Shown here in pieces: positions 1-7,909 of a stretch of 64,000 nt of DNA; within the stretch, counting starts at the first letter, position 1, and every line of letters starts with the position of its first letter. A program made the translations under genes and the position numbers. Source of the DNA: Rubrimonas sp036788415. Lineage in GTDB: Bacteria; Pseudomonadota; Alphaproteobacteria; Rhodobacterales; Rhodobacteraceae. Where the stretch lies: NCBI RefSeq assembly GCF_036788415.1, contig NZ_DAIQNN010000003.1, positions 47,948-111,947 on the forward strand. Reading direction: 5' to 3'. The notes beneath the pieces are model-generated. The model did not search any database, was not told the DNA's origin, and saw only the letters and a list, made by a program, of their open reading frames with translations.

Positions 1-1471
1 AGGGGCCGCTCGCATGGACCGGCACGCGGTTGGCGACGGTCGGCCCCCATGAGGCGTAGGCGCCGGTGTTGAACTCCGCATCGAAGGCGAGGCCGGTCAG
101 CCGGCCTTCGGCGTCGGCGCCGACGCGCAAGGCGATGCGCGCGGGGTGGCGTTTGGTGCTGACGCGCATCGATTCGGGGCGCGTGAAGGTCATGCGGACC
201 GGGCGGCGCAGCGCCCACGCCGCCAGCGCGACCAGCGGCTGCGCCGTGAGGTCGAGTTTGGAGCCGAAGCCGCCGCCGACTGCGGTGGGGATCACCCGCA
301 CGCTGTCGGGCGGCAGACCCAGGATCGCGGCGAGGCCGTCGCGGTTCATCATGGGGGCTTGCGTGCAGCAGGTCACCTCGACCCGGCCGCCGACGCGGCG
401 CGCCCAGGCCGCTTCGGGCTCGATATAGGCGTGCTCGACGAAGCCCGTCTCGATCCTGCCCTCCACGACGACCGAAGCGGCGGCGAGCGCGGCTTCGGCG
501 TCGCCGCGCGCGACATGGCCGCGGCACATCGCGTTGCCTGGGCGCTCGGGGTGGAGGGGCGGAGCGGCGCGCGCGGCGTCGATGTCGGTCGCGGCGGAGA
601 GGGGCGTCCAGGCCACGGGGAAGCCGCCGAGGTCGAGCGCCGCCATCGACGCGGCCTCGCCCACGACCGCCGCCACCGCCTCGCCCTCGAAGCGCGCCTC
701 GCCCTCCGCCAGAACCGGCTGGTCGATGAAGCCGGGGATCACGCCGAAGCGGTTGAGGCCGGGCACGTCCGCCGCCGTCAGCACGGCGACCACGCCCGGA
801 TGCGCGGCGCGCCAACCCTCCAGATCGCCGAAGGCGAAGCTTGCGTGTGGGTGCGGGCTGCGCACGGCGCGCAGGACGAGCGCGTCCCCCGGCGCGGCGT
901 CGTCGCCGAAGATCTCGGCGCCGGTCACCTTGGCGCGACCGTCGAGCCGGGCGACCGACGCGCCGACGCCGCCCTCGAACACCGCCGCGCCGGGCTGGGC
1001 GTCCATCACCGCCTCGACGATCTTGCGGTAGCCGGTGCAGCGGCAGAGCACGCCGCCGAGCGCGTCCGACACCTCGCGCTCCGAGGGCCGGGGCGTCTCG
1101 CGCAGGAGCGCGACGGCGGAAACCATCGCGCCGGGGGTGCAGATGCCGCATTGCGCCGCCCCGTGGCGCAGGAAGGCGTCGGCGAGCGCCTGCGCCTGCG
1201 GGTCGCGCGCCGTGAGCCCGGCGACCGTCTCGATCTCGGCGCCTTCGCAGCGGCCGAGCGCGGTGGTGCAGGCGCAGACGGGCGCGCCGTCGAGCAGCAC
1301 GGTGCAGGCGCCGCAATCGCCGGCGTTGCAGCCGACTTTCACGTCGCGCGCGCCGGCCAGCTCGCGCAGCGCCTCGGACAGCCGCATCTGGGGCGCGGCG
1401 CGCAGCGCAATCGCCTCGCCGTTGAGCGTGAAGGCGACAGTCGCGCCCGGATCGTCGAAGTCGAGGCTCAT
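1..1471 (-). CDS. Molybdenum hydroxylase, fused [2Fe-2S] and molybdopterin subunit (partial, runs off left edge)
   Basis: This is a xanthine dehydrogenase / aldehyde oxidase family catalytic polypeptide. I translated it by hand from the ATG at 1471; the frame stays open to base 1. Residues 1-160 are a two-cluster ferredoxin domain: CNAGDCGACTVLLDGAPVC for the plant-type cluster, then QCGICTPG and CRCTG for the helical-bundle cluster. A short linker leads straight into the molybdopterin-binding part (ARLDGRAKVTG, later VGGGFGSK). In most three-subunit enzymes these are two proteins, so this is a natural fusion. Its start overlaps the stop of the FAD-subunit gene by 4 bases (ATGA), indicating translational coupling. 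It should hydroxylate an N-heterocycle or aldehyde in the cytoplasm. The substrate cannot be read from sequence, and the C-terminus with the catalytic Glu is outside the window. Confidence 0.93.
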   Translation of the reverse strand, partial: MSLDFDDPGATVAFTLNGEAIALRAAPQMRLSEALRELAGARDVKVGCNAGDCGACTVLLDGAPVCACTTALGRCEGAEIETVAGLTARDPQAQALADAFLRHGAAQCGICTPGAMVSAVALLRETPRPSEREVSDALGGVLCRCTGYRKIVEAVMDAQPGAAVFEGGVGASVARLDGRAKVTGAEIFGDDAAPGDALVLRAVRSPHPHASFAFGDLEGWRAAHPGVVAVLTAADVPGLNRFGVIPGFIDQPVLAEGEARFEGEAVAAVVGEAASMAALDLGGFPVAWTPLSAATDIDAARAAPPLHPERPGNAMCRGHVARGDAEAALAAASVVVEGRIETGFVEHAYIEPEAAWARRVGGRVEVTCCTQAPMMNRDGLAAILGLPPDSVRVIPTAVGGGFGSKLDLTAQPLVALAAWALRRPVRMTFTRPESMRVSTKRHPARIALRVGADAEGRLTGLAFDAEFNTGAYASWGPTVANRVPVHASGP

Positions 1472-2355
1472 GCCGCCGCCGCCTCTCCCGCCGCCATCCC
1501 AAGCGCGCGCCGGACCAGTTCGAGCGCCGCGGCGCGCCGATAGGCGGCGCTCGCGCGGATGTCGTCGATGGGCGACAGCGGCGCGAGATGGGCGGGGTCG
1601 GGGATCGCCGCGAGCGCGCGCCCATCCCACGGCGCGCCGACGAGCGCCGCTTCGAGCGCGGGCAGGCGCTGCGCGACCGCCGAGCAGGCGCCGACAGCGA
1701 CGCGCGCGGCGCCCACCCGCCCCTGCGCGTCGGGCGCGAGCAGCGCCGCCACCATCCCGATCGAGATCACCAGATGCACCCGGGCGCCGAGCTTGACGAA
1801 GGCGCTGCGCGCGGCCTCGGGCTGCGGCGGGATCAGCACGGCGGTCATCAGCTCGTCGGGCGCGCGCGCGGTCCGGCGCGGGCCGAGCAGAAAGTCGCCC
1901 AAGGGCAGCCGCCGCACTCCCCGCAGCGAGGCGAGCTCGACTTGCGCGTCGAGCGCGAGCAGGGGCGGAACCCCGTCCGCCGCGGGCGAAGCGTTGCAGA
2001 GATTGCCGCCGATGGTGCCCGCATTCTGGATTTGCGCGCCGCCCACCTCGCGCGCCGCCGCCCGGAGCGCGTCGAAGGCCGGGGGAAGGGCTCCTCGGGC
2101 GATCATGGTCCAGGTGGTCGCTGCGCCGATCCGCCAGCCCTCCGCCGTTTCCGATGCGCCCCGCAGCGCGTCGAGCCCGCTGACGTCGAGCGCCGCGAAC
2201 GCCGCCGGGCCGTCGCGCAGGGAGGGGTAGACGTCAGTGCCGCCGGCGAGGATGCGCGGCGCGTCCCCGCTCGCGCCCCGATGCGCTTCTGCGGCGAGCA
2301 GCGCCAGCGCCGCGTCGAGGGCGCGGGGGCGGTGGAAGCGCGGCGTCGCGGTCAT
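1468..2355 (-). CDS. FAD-binding subunit of molybdenum hydroxylase (CoxM/XdhB-like)
   Basis: This 295-residue protein has the FAD_binding_5 / CO-dehydrogenase flavoprotein fold. It begins MTATPRFHRPRALD and carries ILAGGTDVYPSLRDG and NAGTIGGNLCNASPAADG, the two FAD-contact loops typical of the family. It passes electrons from the iron-sulfur clusters of its partner to an external acceptor. The frame is open further upstream, but the ATG at 2355 begins the conserved fold and lies 29 bp from a regulatory palindrome. It is the first gene of a minus-strand operon with the fused catalytic subunit. The intergenic region to the divergent MarR gene carries a TTGACA-N17-AAGCAT promoter (2401-2429). 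The substrate is not predictable from this subunit. Confidence 0.93.
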   Translation of the reverse strand: MTATPRFHRPRALDAALALLAAEAHRGASGDAPRILAGGTDVYPSLRDGPAAFAALDVSGLDALRGASETAEGWRIGAATTWTMIARGALPPAFDALRAAAREVGGAQIQNAGTIGGNLCNASPAADGVPPLLALDAQVELASLRGVRRLPLGDFLLGPRRTARAPDELMTAVLIPPQPEAARSAFVKLGARVHLVISIGMVAALLAPDAQGRVGAARVAVGACSAVAQRLPALEAALVGAPWDGRALAAIPDPAHLAPLSPIDDIRASAAYRRAAALELVRRALGMAAGEAAAA

Positions 2356-2382
2356 GGCCTGCGGCCTCTTCCTCTGGCGCTG

Positions 2383-2402
2383 ATCGTTCCTGTGCAAACG
2401 AT
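2383..2402. promoter_or_regulatory. Candidate MarR operator 1 (ATCGTT-N8-AACGAT)
   Basis: A perfect 6-bp inverted repeat with an 8-bp spacer lies between the FAD-subunit gene and the marR gene. On the minus strand a TTGACA box (2424-2429) and a 17-bp spacer place the -10 hexamer at 2401-2406, so the palindrome covers the -10 edge and start region, a usual place for a repressor. A close copy is found upstream of hyuA (6785-6801). Direct observation: the repeats and spacing. Inference: that the MarR protein encoded next door binds here. Confidence 0.6.
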
Positions 2403-2547
2403 GCTTCGGTCCACGGCCCGGCTTGTCAAGCGGTTTCCGGCGATGGCGCGCGGCGCTTGCCGCCCCGCCCCGCATGTGCTTGATCGACGTGCGGGCTGCG
2501 CCGCGTTTTCGGGCAGCCGCGCGCATCGCCGCGAAGGGAGCCTCGAT

Positions 2548-2979
2548 TTGGCGGGCGACGAGCCGGACCCCTACATCCTCGACGCGCAGGTGGGCTATGT
2601 GCTGCGCCGCGCGCATCAGCGCCACACCGCGCTGTTCGCCGCGCGGATGGAAGGAGGGCTGACGCCGACCCAGTTCGCGGCGCTGTCGCGCCTCGCGGAA
2701 GTCGGGCCGTGCTCGCAGAACCATCTCGGGCGGCTGACGGCGATGGACGTCGCCACCATCAAGGGCGTGGTGGACCGGCTGCGCGCGCGCGGCCTGGTGG
2801 CGTCCGAGCCCGACGCCGAGGACCGCCGCCGCAGCGTCATCGCGCTGACCGAGGAGGGGCGCGCGCTGATCGGCCCGGCGCAGGCGGCGGGGCGGGAGAT
2901 CACCGAGGCGACCCTTGCGCCGCTGACCGCGCGCGAGCGCGCGACGCTGCTACGCCTGCTGCGGTGCATCGCCGACTGA
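2548..2979 (+). CDS. MarR-family transcriptional regulator
   Basis: This 143-residue winged-helix repressor has the usual MarR length. The core reads LTPTQFAALSRLAE, then a recognition-helix region (LGRLTAMDVATIKGVVDRL) and the wing DAEDRRRSVIALTEEG, whose D-x-R-R signature is typical of MarR. I chose the TTG at 2548 because AAGGAG lies 7-8 bases upstream and it gives a normal N-terminus; ATG codons at 2401 and 2443 would add an atypical extension. It is divergent from the molybdenum hydroxylase operon, and its 3' end overlaps the convergent hyuB by 30 bp. It probably senses a small ligand, perhaps the pathway substrate, and represses the two adjacent operons through the TCGTT-N8-AACG sites. 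Confidence 0.9.
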   Translation: MAGDEPDPYILDAQVGYVLRRAHQRHTALFAARMEGGLTPTQFAALSRLAEVGPCSQNHLGRLTAMDVATIKGVVDRLRARGLVASEPDAEDRRRSVIALTEEGRALIGPAQAAGREITEATLAPLTARERATLLRLLRCIAD

Positions 2980-4707
2980 GCCGCGGAGCGCCGCCGTCGC
3001 CGCCGCATCGACCGCGCCGTCGCGCAGCGCCACGCCGAACAGCGCCCGCGCCTGCTCCGGCGTGTAATAGCCGAGCCGCACGTCCTCGCGCACGGCGTCG
3101 GGGTCTCGCCGGAACGGGTCGCCATGCCCGCCGCCGCCCGGCGTGCCGACGCGCACCCGGTCGCCGGGGCCGAGCGGGATGTCCTGCGCCTTGGACAGAT
3201 GCGGCGGCGTGAAGGCCCGCCCCCCCTGCACGATCTCCACCGTGTTCACCGCCCCGTCGCGCCCGCCGAGCGCGCCTTGCGGGCCGACGCGCCCGTGATC
3301 CATCACGAAGGAGGCGCGCGCCGAGCCGCGCCGCAGCTCGATCTCGTACTCCACCCCGAAGCCGCCGCGCCGCGCGCCCGCCCCGCCCGAGCCCTCGCGC
3401 AGCGCGTAGCGGCGATAGAGCACGGGGAATTGCTGTTCCATGATCTCGATGGGCGGCGCCTTGGAGATGCCGATGGTCGAGCAGCCATTGGTCAGCCCGT
3501 CCTCGCGCGCATTGCCGCCATAGCCGCCGCCGCTCAGCTGATACATCACGAAGCCGCGCCCGCGCTCGGGGTCGTGGCCGCCCAGCCCGAAATTGCCCGA
3601 AGTGCCGGCGGGCGCCGCCGTGACGATCTCGGGGAGGGCCGGGGCCAGCGCCGCGAACACGGCTTCGGCGATGCGCTGCGACACCTCCGCCGCGCAGCCC
3701 GAGACGGGGCGGGGGTAGCGCGCGTCGAGGAAGGTGTCCTCGATCCCCGTCACCTCCAGCGGTTCGAAGGCGCCCGCGCTGATCGGCACATGCGGGAAGA
3801 TGTGGCGCATCGCCAGATAGACCGAGGAGAGCGTCGTCGCCCGCACCGAGTTCATCGGGCCGGCGCAGGGCGGGCTGGAGCCGGCGAAGTCGAAGACGAG
3901 CCCCTCGGCGGATTTCGAGACGGCGAGGCGGATCTCCAGCGGCGCGTCCACCACCCCGTCGCTGTCCACGATCGCGACGCCGCGCCAGACGCCCTCGGGG
4001 ATGCCGTCGATCGCCGCGCGCATCTGCGCCGCCGCCCGCGCGCGCAGGGCGGCGACCGCCTCCTCCACCACGTCGTCGCCGTAACGGTCGAACAGCGCGT
4101 CGAGCCGCTGCGCGCCGATCTCCAGCGCCGCCGCCTGCGCCTTCACGTCGCCGATGCGCTGCTCGGCGACGCGGATGTTGGCGCAGATGATGGAATAGAT
4201 CTCCGCATCCATCGCGCCGCGCTTGAACAGCTTGACGGGGGGCAGGCGCAGCCCCTCCTGCTCGACCGCCGTGGCGGAGGCCGAGAAGCCGCCGGGCACC
4301 GCGCCCCCGATGTCCGGCCAGTGGCCGGTGTTGGACAGCCAGCACCAGAGCTTTCCGCCGCGCCAGTAGGGCCGGGCGAAGCGCACGTCCATCAGATGCG
4401 TGCCGCCGAGATAGGGGTCGTTGACGATGTAGATGTCGCCGGGCTCGGGGGGCGCGGTGACGCCGGAGGCGATGCGCTCGATCAGCGTGCGCGTCGAGAA
4501 CTGCATCACGCCGACGAACACCGGCAGCCCGCCCGCGCCCTGCGCGATGAGCGACCCGTCCTCGGCGGAATAGATGCCGTCGGAGCGGTCGTTGGCCTCG
4601 GCGATCACGGGCGAGAAGGCGGCGCGCGAGAAGGCGAGGTCCATCTCGTCGCAGATCTGCTGGAGCCTGGCCTCGATGACAGTCAGGGTGATGGGGTCGA
4701 GCGTCAC
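2950..4707 (-). CDS. hyuB: Hydantoinase B / 5-oxoprolinase family subunit
   Basis: This 585-residue protein belongs to the HyuB family, the partner of HyuA in ATP-dependent opening of cyclic amides (N-methylhydantoinase, 5-oxoprolinase, caprolactam hydrolase and relatives). Characteristic stretches are AFSPVIAEANDRSDGIYSA, GDIYIVNDPYLGGTHLMDV, LSNTGHWPDIGG and SGNFGLGGHD. It starts with GTG at 4707 inside a GTGA overlap with the hyuA stop, so the two are translationally coupled. The TAG stop lies inside the 3' end of the convergent marR gene. Substrate specificity within this family is poorly predictable, and the neighbouring molybdenum hydroxylase suggests an oxidised heterocycle or lactam. 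Confidence 0.92.
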   Translation of the reverse strand: MTLDPITLTVIEARLQQICDEMDLAFSRAAFSPVIAEANDRSDGIYSAEDGSLIAQGAGGLPVFVGVMQFSTRTLIERIASGVTAPPEPGDIYIVNDPYLGGTHLMDVRFARPYWRGGKLWCWLSNTGHWPDIGGAVPGGFSASATAVEQEGLRLPPVKLFKRGAMDAEIYSIICANIRVAEQRIGDVKAQAAALEIGAQRLDALFDRYGDDVVEEAVAALRARAAAQMRAAIDGIPEGVWRGVAIVDSDGVVDAPLEIRLAVSKSAEGLVFDFAGSSPPCAGPMNSVRATTLSSVYLAMRHIFPHVPISAGAFEPLEVTGIEDTFLDARYPRPVSGCAAEVSQRIAEAVFAALAPALPEIVTAAPAGTSGNFGLGGHDPERGRGFVMYQLSGGGYGGNAREDGLTNGCSTIGISKAPPIEIMEQQFPVLYRRYALREGSGGAGARRGGFGVEYEIELRRGSARASFVMDHGRVGPQGALGGRDGAVNTVEIVQGGRAFTPPHLSKAQDIPLGPGDRVRVGTPGGGGHGDPFRRDPDAVREDVRLGYYTPEQARALFGVALRDGAVDAAATAALRGSVGDAPQQA

Positions 4708-6758
4708 GCCGCGCCTCCCAAAGTCAGGATCAGATTGCCGTCGCGGTCCTGCGCGGCGCGGTCGCCGGGCTCGACGACGGTGGTGGCGTCCATCTGCTCG
4801 ACGATGGCGGGGCCGTCGAAGGCGGCGGCGAGCGGCAGGCGCTCGCGCGCATAGACCGGCGTCTCGCGCCAGCCGCTCTCGAACCAGACCCGGCGCGTCC
4901 CGGTCTGCGCCTCGGCGAGCGTCGCGGCGCGCCCGGCGGGGTCGATCAGCGTGGAGAGGTCGGCTTCGGGCCGCGCGCCGATCACCGAGGTCGCGAGGTT
5001 GACGAGGTTCACGGGGGCGTCGAGCGACAGGCCGAAGCGGCGCAGATAGGCGGCGTCGAACAGCGATTTCAGCGTCTCGCGGTCGGGGGCCGGGCTCTCC
5101 AGCGCGACGCGCAGCAGATGGGTCTGGCCGACGAACTGCATGTCGGCGCTGCGGATCACGCGGATCTCGGCCAGCGCGACCCGCTCCTGCGCGATCAGCC
5201 GCCGGCCCTCGGCCTCCTGCCCGGCGAGCACGTCGCGGACATGGCCCATGTCGAGCGCGTCGAGCGGGCGGTTGAGCGTGCTGACGAAATCGTGCCGCAG
5301 ATCGGCGACTGCGCAGCCGAGCGCGTTGGTCAGGCCGGGGCGCGCGGGAACCAGCACGCGCGGCGCGCCCAGTTCCCGCGCGAGCGCCACGGCGTGCAGC
5401 GGGCCGGCGCCGCCGAAGGCGAAGAGCGCGAAGTCGCGCGGGTCCTCGCCGAGCGAGACCGAGACCATGCGGATCGCCCCCGCCATCACCGTGTTCGCGA
5501 CGCGGATCACCGCCGCGGCCGCGCCTTCGGCGTCGAGCCCGAGCGGCTTTCCGAGCGTCTTGAGAAAGATCGCGCGCAAGCTCTCGAGCGAGACGGGCGC
5601 GTCCACCGCCAGCAGCCGGGCGGGGTTCATCCGGCCGAGCAGGAGATTCGCGTCGGAGATGGTGGGGAGCCTCCCGCCGCGGCCGTAGCAGATCGGGCCG
5701 GGATCGGCGCCCGCGCTGTCGGGGCCGACGCGCAGAAGCCCGGAGGCGTCGACCCGCGCGATCGAGCCGCCGCCCGCGCCCACTGTCCGCACGTCCACCA
5801 TCGGGACATGGATCGGCATGGCGTATTCGATCTCGATCTCGTTGGAGACGGCGGGGGTCGCGTCGCGGATCAGGGCGACGTCGGTCGAGGTGCCGCCCAT
5901 GTCGTAGGTGACGAGGTTGCGCAGCCCGGCGCGCCGCCCGGTCGCCGCCGCCGCCATGACCCCCGATGCAGGCCCGGACATCACGGTCTTGGCCGCCTCG
6001 CGCGCGACGAAGCGCGCGGAGACCATGCCGCCATTGCCGGTCATCACCTGCAGGTCGCGCCCGTAGCCGCGTGCGGCGAGCGCCGCGTTCAGCCGCGCGA
6101 CATAGCGCTCCAGCAGGGGCTGCACCGAGGCGTTGACCGCCGCCGTCACGCCGCGCTCGAACTCGCGGCTTTCCGACAGAAGCTGATGGCCGAGCGTCAC
6201 ATGGCCGTTCGGCCAGAGCTCCGCCGCGATCTCGCCGGCGCGCAGCTCATGGGCGGGGTTGGCGTAGGCGTGAAGGAAATGGATGACGAGCGACTCGCAG
6301 CCCGCCGCGATCAGCTCGGCGATGCGGTCGCGCAAGCGTTCCTCGTCGAGCGGTGTCAGCACGCGGCCCTGCGCGTCCATCCGCTCGGGAACTTCGAGGC
6401 GAAGGTCGCGCGGGATCACCGGGCGGAACGTTCCCGTCATGCCGTATGGCCGGGGGCGCGTGCGGCGGCCCAGCTCCAGCACGTCGCGGAAGCCCTCGGT
6501 CGCGATCAGCCCGGTGCGCGCGAGGCGGCGCTCCAGCACGGCGTTGGTGGTGACGGTCGTGCCATGGGCCAGCAGGTCGAGCGCGGCGAGGTCGACTTGC
6601 GCCGCATCGAGCGCGGCGAGCACGCCTTCGGCCTGATTGGCCGGGGTGGTCGGGGTCTTGGCGAGGCGGACAGTCCCGGTCGCCGCATCCAGCAGCACCA
6701 GATCGGTGAAGGTGCCGCCGACGTCGACGCCCGCGACCAGCCCTGCGCTCTCCGCCAT
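4704..6758 (-). CDS. hyuA: Hydantoinase A / 5-oxoprolinase family ATPase subunit
   Basis: This is the 684-residue ATP-binding partner of HyuB, of the actin/Hsp70-like ATPase fold. The phosphate-1 loop is GVDVGGTFTDLVLL near residue 10, and a second signature is TYDMGGTSTDVALI. HyuAB enzymes use ATP to phosphorylate and hydrolyse a cyclic imide or lactam. I chose the ATG at 6758 because AGGTGGAGGG precedes it and it begins just before the GTFTD motif. It is the first gene of a minus-strand pair with hyuB. The upstream region shows TTGATC-N16-TATGCT overlapped by a copy of the putative MarR operator. Whether the true substrate is hydantoin, oxoproline or another lactam is open. Confidence 0.92.
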   Translation of the reverse strand: MAESAGLVAGVDVGGTFTDLVLLDAATGTVRLAKTPTTPANQAEGVLAALDAAQVDLAALDLLAHGTTVTTNAVLERRLARTGLIATEGFRDVLELGRRTRPRPYGMTGTFRPVIPRDLRLEVPERMDAQGRVLTPLDEERLRDRIAELIAAGCESLVIHFLHAYANPAHELRAGEIAAELWPNGHVTLGHQLLSESREFERGVTAAVNASVQPLLERYVARLNAALAARGYGRDLQVMTGNGGMVSARFVAREAAKTVMSGPASGVMAAAATGRRAGLRNLVTYDMGGTSTDVALIRDATPAVSNEIEIEYAMPIHVPMVDVRTVGAGGGSIARVDASGLLRVGPDSAGADPGPICYGRGGRLPTISDANLLLGRMNPARLLAVDAPVSLESLRAIFLKTLGKPLGLDAEGAAAAVIRVANTVMAGAIRMVSVSLGEDPRDFALFAFGGAGPLHAVALARELGAPRVLVPARPGLTNALGCAVADLRHDFVSTLNRPLDALDMGHVRDVLAGQEAEGRRLIAQERVALAEIRVIRSADMQFVGQTHLLRVALESPAPDRETLKSLFDAAYLRRFGLSLDAPVNLVNLATSVIGARPEADLSTLIDPAGRAATLAEAQTGTRRVWFESGWRETPVYARERLPLAAAFDGPAIVEQMDATTVVEPGDRAAQDRDGNLILTLGGAA

Positions 6759-6784
6759 GCCGACCGCCCTCCACCTCGCCTCTC

Positions 6785-6801
6785 TCGTTAGCATACGAAC
6801 G
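6785..6801. promoter_or_regulatory. Candidate MarR operator 2 upstream of hyuA (TCGTT-N8-AACG)
   Basis: TCGTT and AACG are separated by exactly 8 bases, as in the site at 2383-2402. Aligned with the reverse complement of that site, 14 of 17 positions agree (TCGTTnGCAnAnGAACG). The site starts 27 bp upstream of hyuA; the corresponding base of the first site lies 29 bp upstream of its gene. It overlaps a minus-strand -10 (TATGCT, 6790-6795) whose -35 is TTGATC (6812-6817). Two matching sites at two divergent enzyme operons support a shared regulator; the identity of the binder is inferred. Confidence 0.55.
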
Positions 6802-6850
6802 CCGGCGCAGCGATCAACCGGAATGCGCGCGCGCCGCCGGACACCCGAGA

Positions 6851-6879
6851 TTGACAGACTCTGCGCGCCGCCGCATGAG
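6851..6879 (+). promoter_or_regulatory. Candidate sigma-70-type promoter for the DMT transporter
   Basis: A perfect TTGACA (6851-6856) is followed after 17 bases by CATGAG (6874-6879), about 45 bp upstream of the GTG start at 6924. The -35 is consensus and the -10 is weak. It faces away from the hyuA promoter. Confidence 0.4.
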
Positions 6880-6923
6880 CGGCTCAAGGCGCGCCGCCGT
6901 CGCGCCGCCGGGGAGGCCCTATC

Positions 6924-7826
6924 GTGGCGCTGAGCGACAATGCGCGCGGCGCGCTCTATATGAGCGTGAGCATGGGGGGCTTCGCGCTCAACGACGCGCT
7001 GATGAAGCTCGTCTCGTCCGAACTTCCGCTGATGCAGGCGATCCTTCTGCGCGGAATCGCGGCGTCGGCGCTGATCCTGCTGCTCGCCTGGCGCGCCGGG
7101 GCGCTCGCCTTCCGGCCCCGCCGCGCCGACGCGATCCCGCTCGCGATGCGGACCTTCGCCGAGATCGGCTCGACGCTGTGCTTTCTCACCGCGCTGTTCA
7201 ACATGCCGCTCGCCAATGCGACGGCGATCCTGCAGGCCTCGCCGCTGGCCGTGGCGCTCGCGGCGGCGTGGCTGCTGGGCGAGCCGGTCGGGTGGCGGCG
7301 CTATCTGGCGATCAGCATCGGCTTTCTCGGCGTGCTCATCATCGTGCGCCCCGGCGCCGAGGGCTTCACGGCCTATTCTCTGCTCGCGCTGGCGGCGGTG
7401 GGCTTCATCGTGATCCGCGATCTGGCGACGCGCCGGCTGACGGCGGCGACGCCCAACCTTTACGCGACCGCCCTGACCTCGGTCGCCATCATGGCGGCGG
7501 GCGGCGTGGGCGCCGCCGCGCAGGACTGGGCCCCGCTGTCGCTGCGGGCGTCGGCCATCCTCGGGGCGGCTTCGGTCTTCCTGCTGATCGGCTACAATTT
7601 CGGCGTCAAGACCATGCGGGTCGGGGACGTGGCCGTGGTCACGCCATTCCGCTACTCGATCCTGCTCTGGGCGATGCTGCTCGGGTTTGTCCTGTTCGGC
7701 GACGTCCCCGACGCGCTCACGCTGCTCGGGGCCGCCATCGTGGCGGGGGCCGGCGCCTTCACGCTCTGGCGCGAACAGCGGGCGCGGCGACTGGCGCAGG
7801 CGCTTGCGCGCGCCGGACGCGATTGA
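6924..7826 (+). CDS. DMT superfamily (EamA domain) transporter
   Basis: This 300-residue integral membrane protein has about ten hydrophobic segments arranged as two EamA repeats, the family of drug/metabolite exporters such as RhaT and YdcZ relatives. It starts at GTG 6924 behind GGGAGG (6911-6916). Its divergent placement opposite hyuA, sharing the intergenic region that carries the putative MarR operator, suggests a role in moving the pathway substrate or a product. Specificity cannot be read from sequence. Conserved pieces include FALNDALMKL, FNMPLANATAI in the first repeat, and VVTPFRYSILLWA before the last helices. Confidence 0.85.
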   Translation: MALSDNARGALYMSVSMGGFALNDALMKLVSSELPLMQAILLRGIAASALILLLAWRAGALAFRPRRADAIPLAMRTFAEIGSTLCFLTALFNMPLANATAILQASPLAVALAAAWLLGEPVGWRRYLAISIGFLGVLIIVRPGAEGFTAYSLLALAAVGFIVIRDLATRRLTAATPNLYATALTSVAIMAAGGVGAAAQDWAPLSLRASAILGAASVFLLIGYNFGVKTMRVGDVAVVTPFRYSILLWAMLLGFVLFGDVPDALTLLGAAIVAGAGAFTLWREQRARRLAQALARAGRD

Positions 7827-7909
7827 CCTGCTGGACATCGCCGTCGCGCAACCGCCACAATGGAGCCGCCGCCGGGGCTTCGCCCGGCCCGCCCGAAAGG
7901 CGCCGAGAC

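Noticed and set aside
146..1543. A plus-strand open frame opposite the left-end hydroxylase
   Set aside because: The minus strand encodes a clear iron-sulfur/molybdopterin protein through the same bases; the plus-strand product is low-complexity.
2401..2547. ATG starts at 2401 or 2443 for the MarR gene
   Set aside because: They lie in or near the operator region, lack Shine-Dalgarno sites and add a non-MarR N-terminus; TTG 2548 with AAGGAG fits better.
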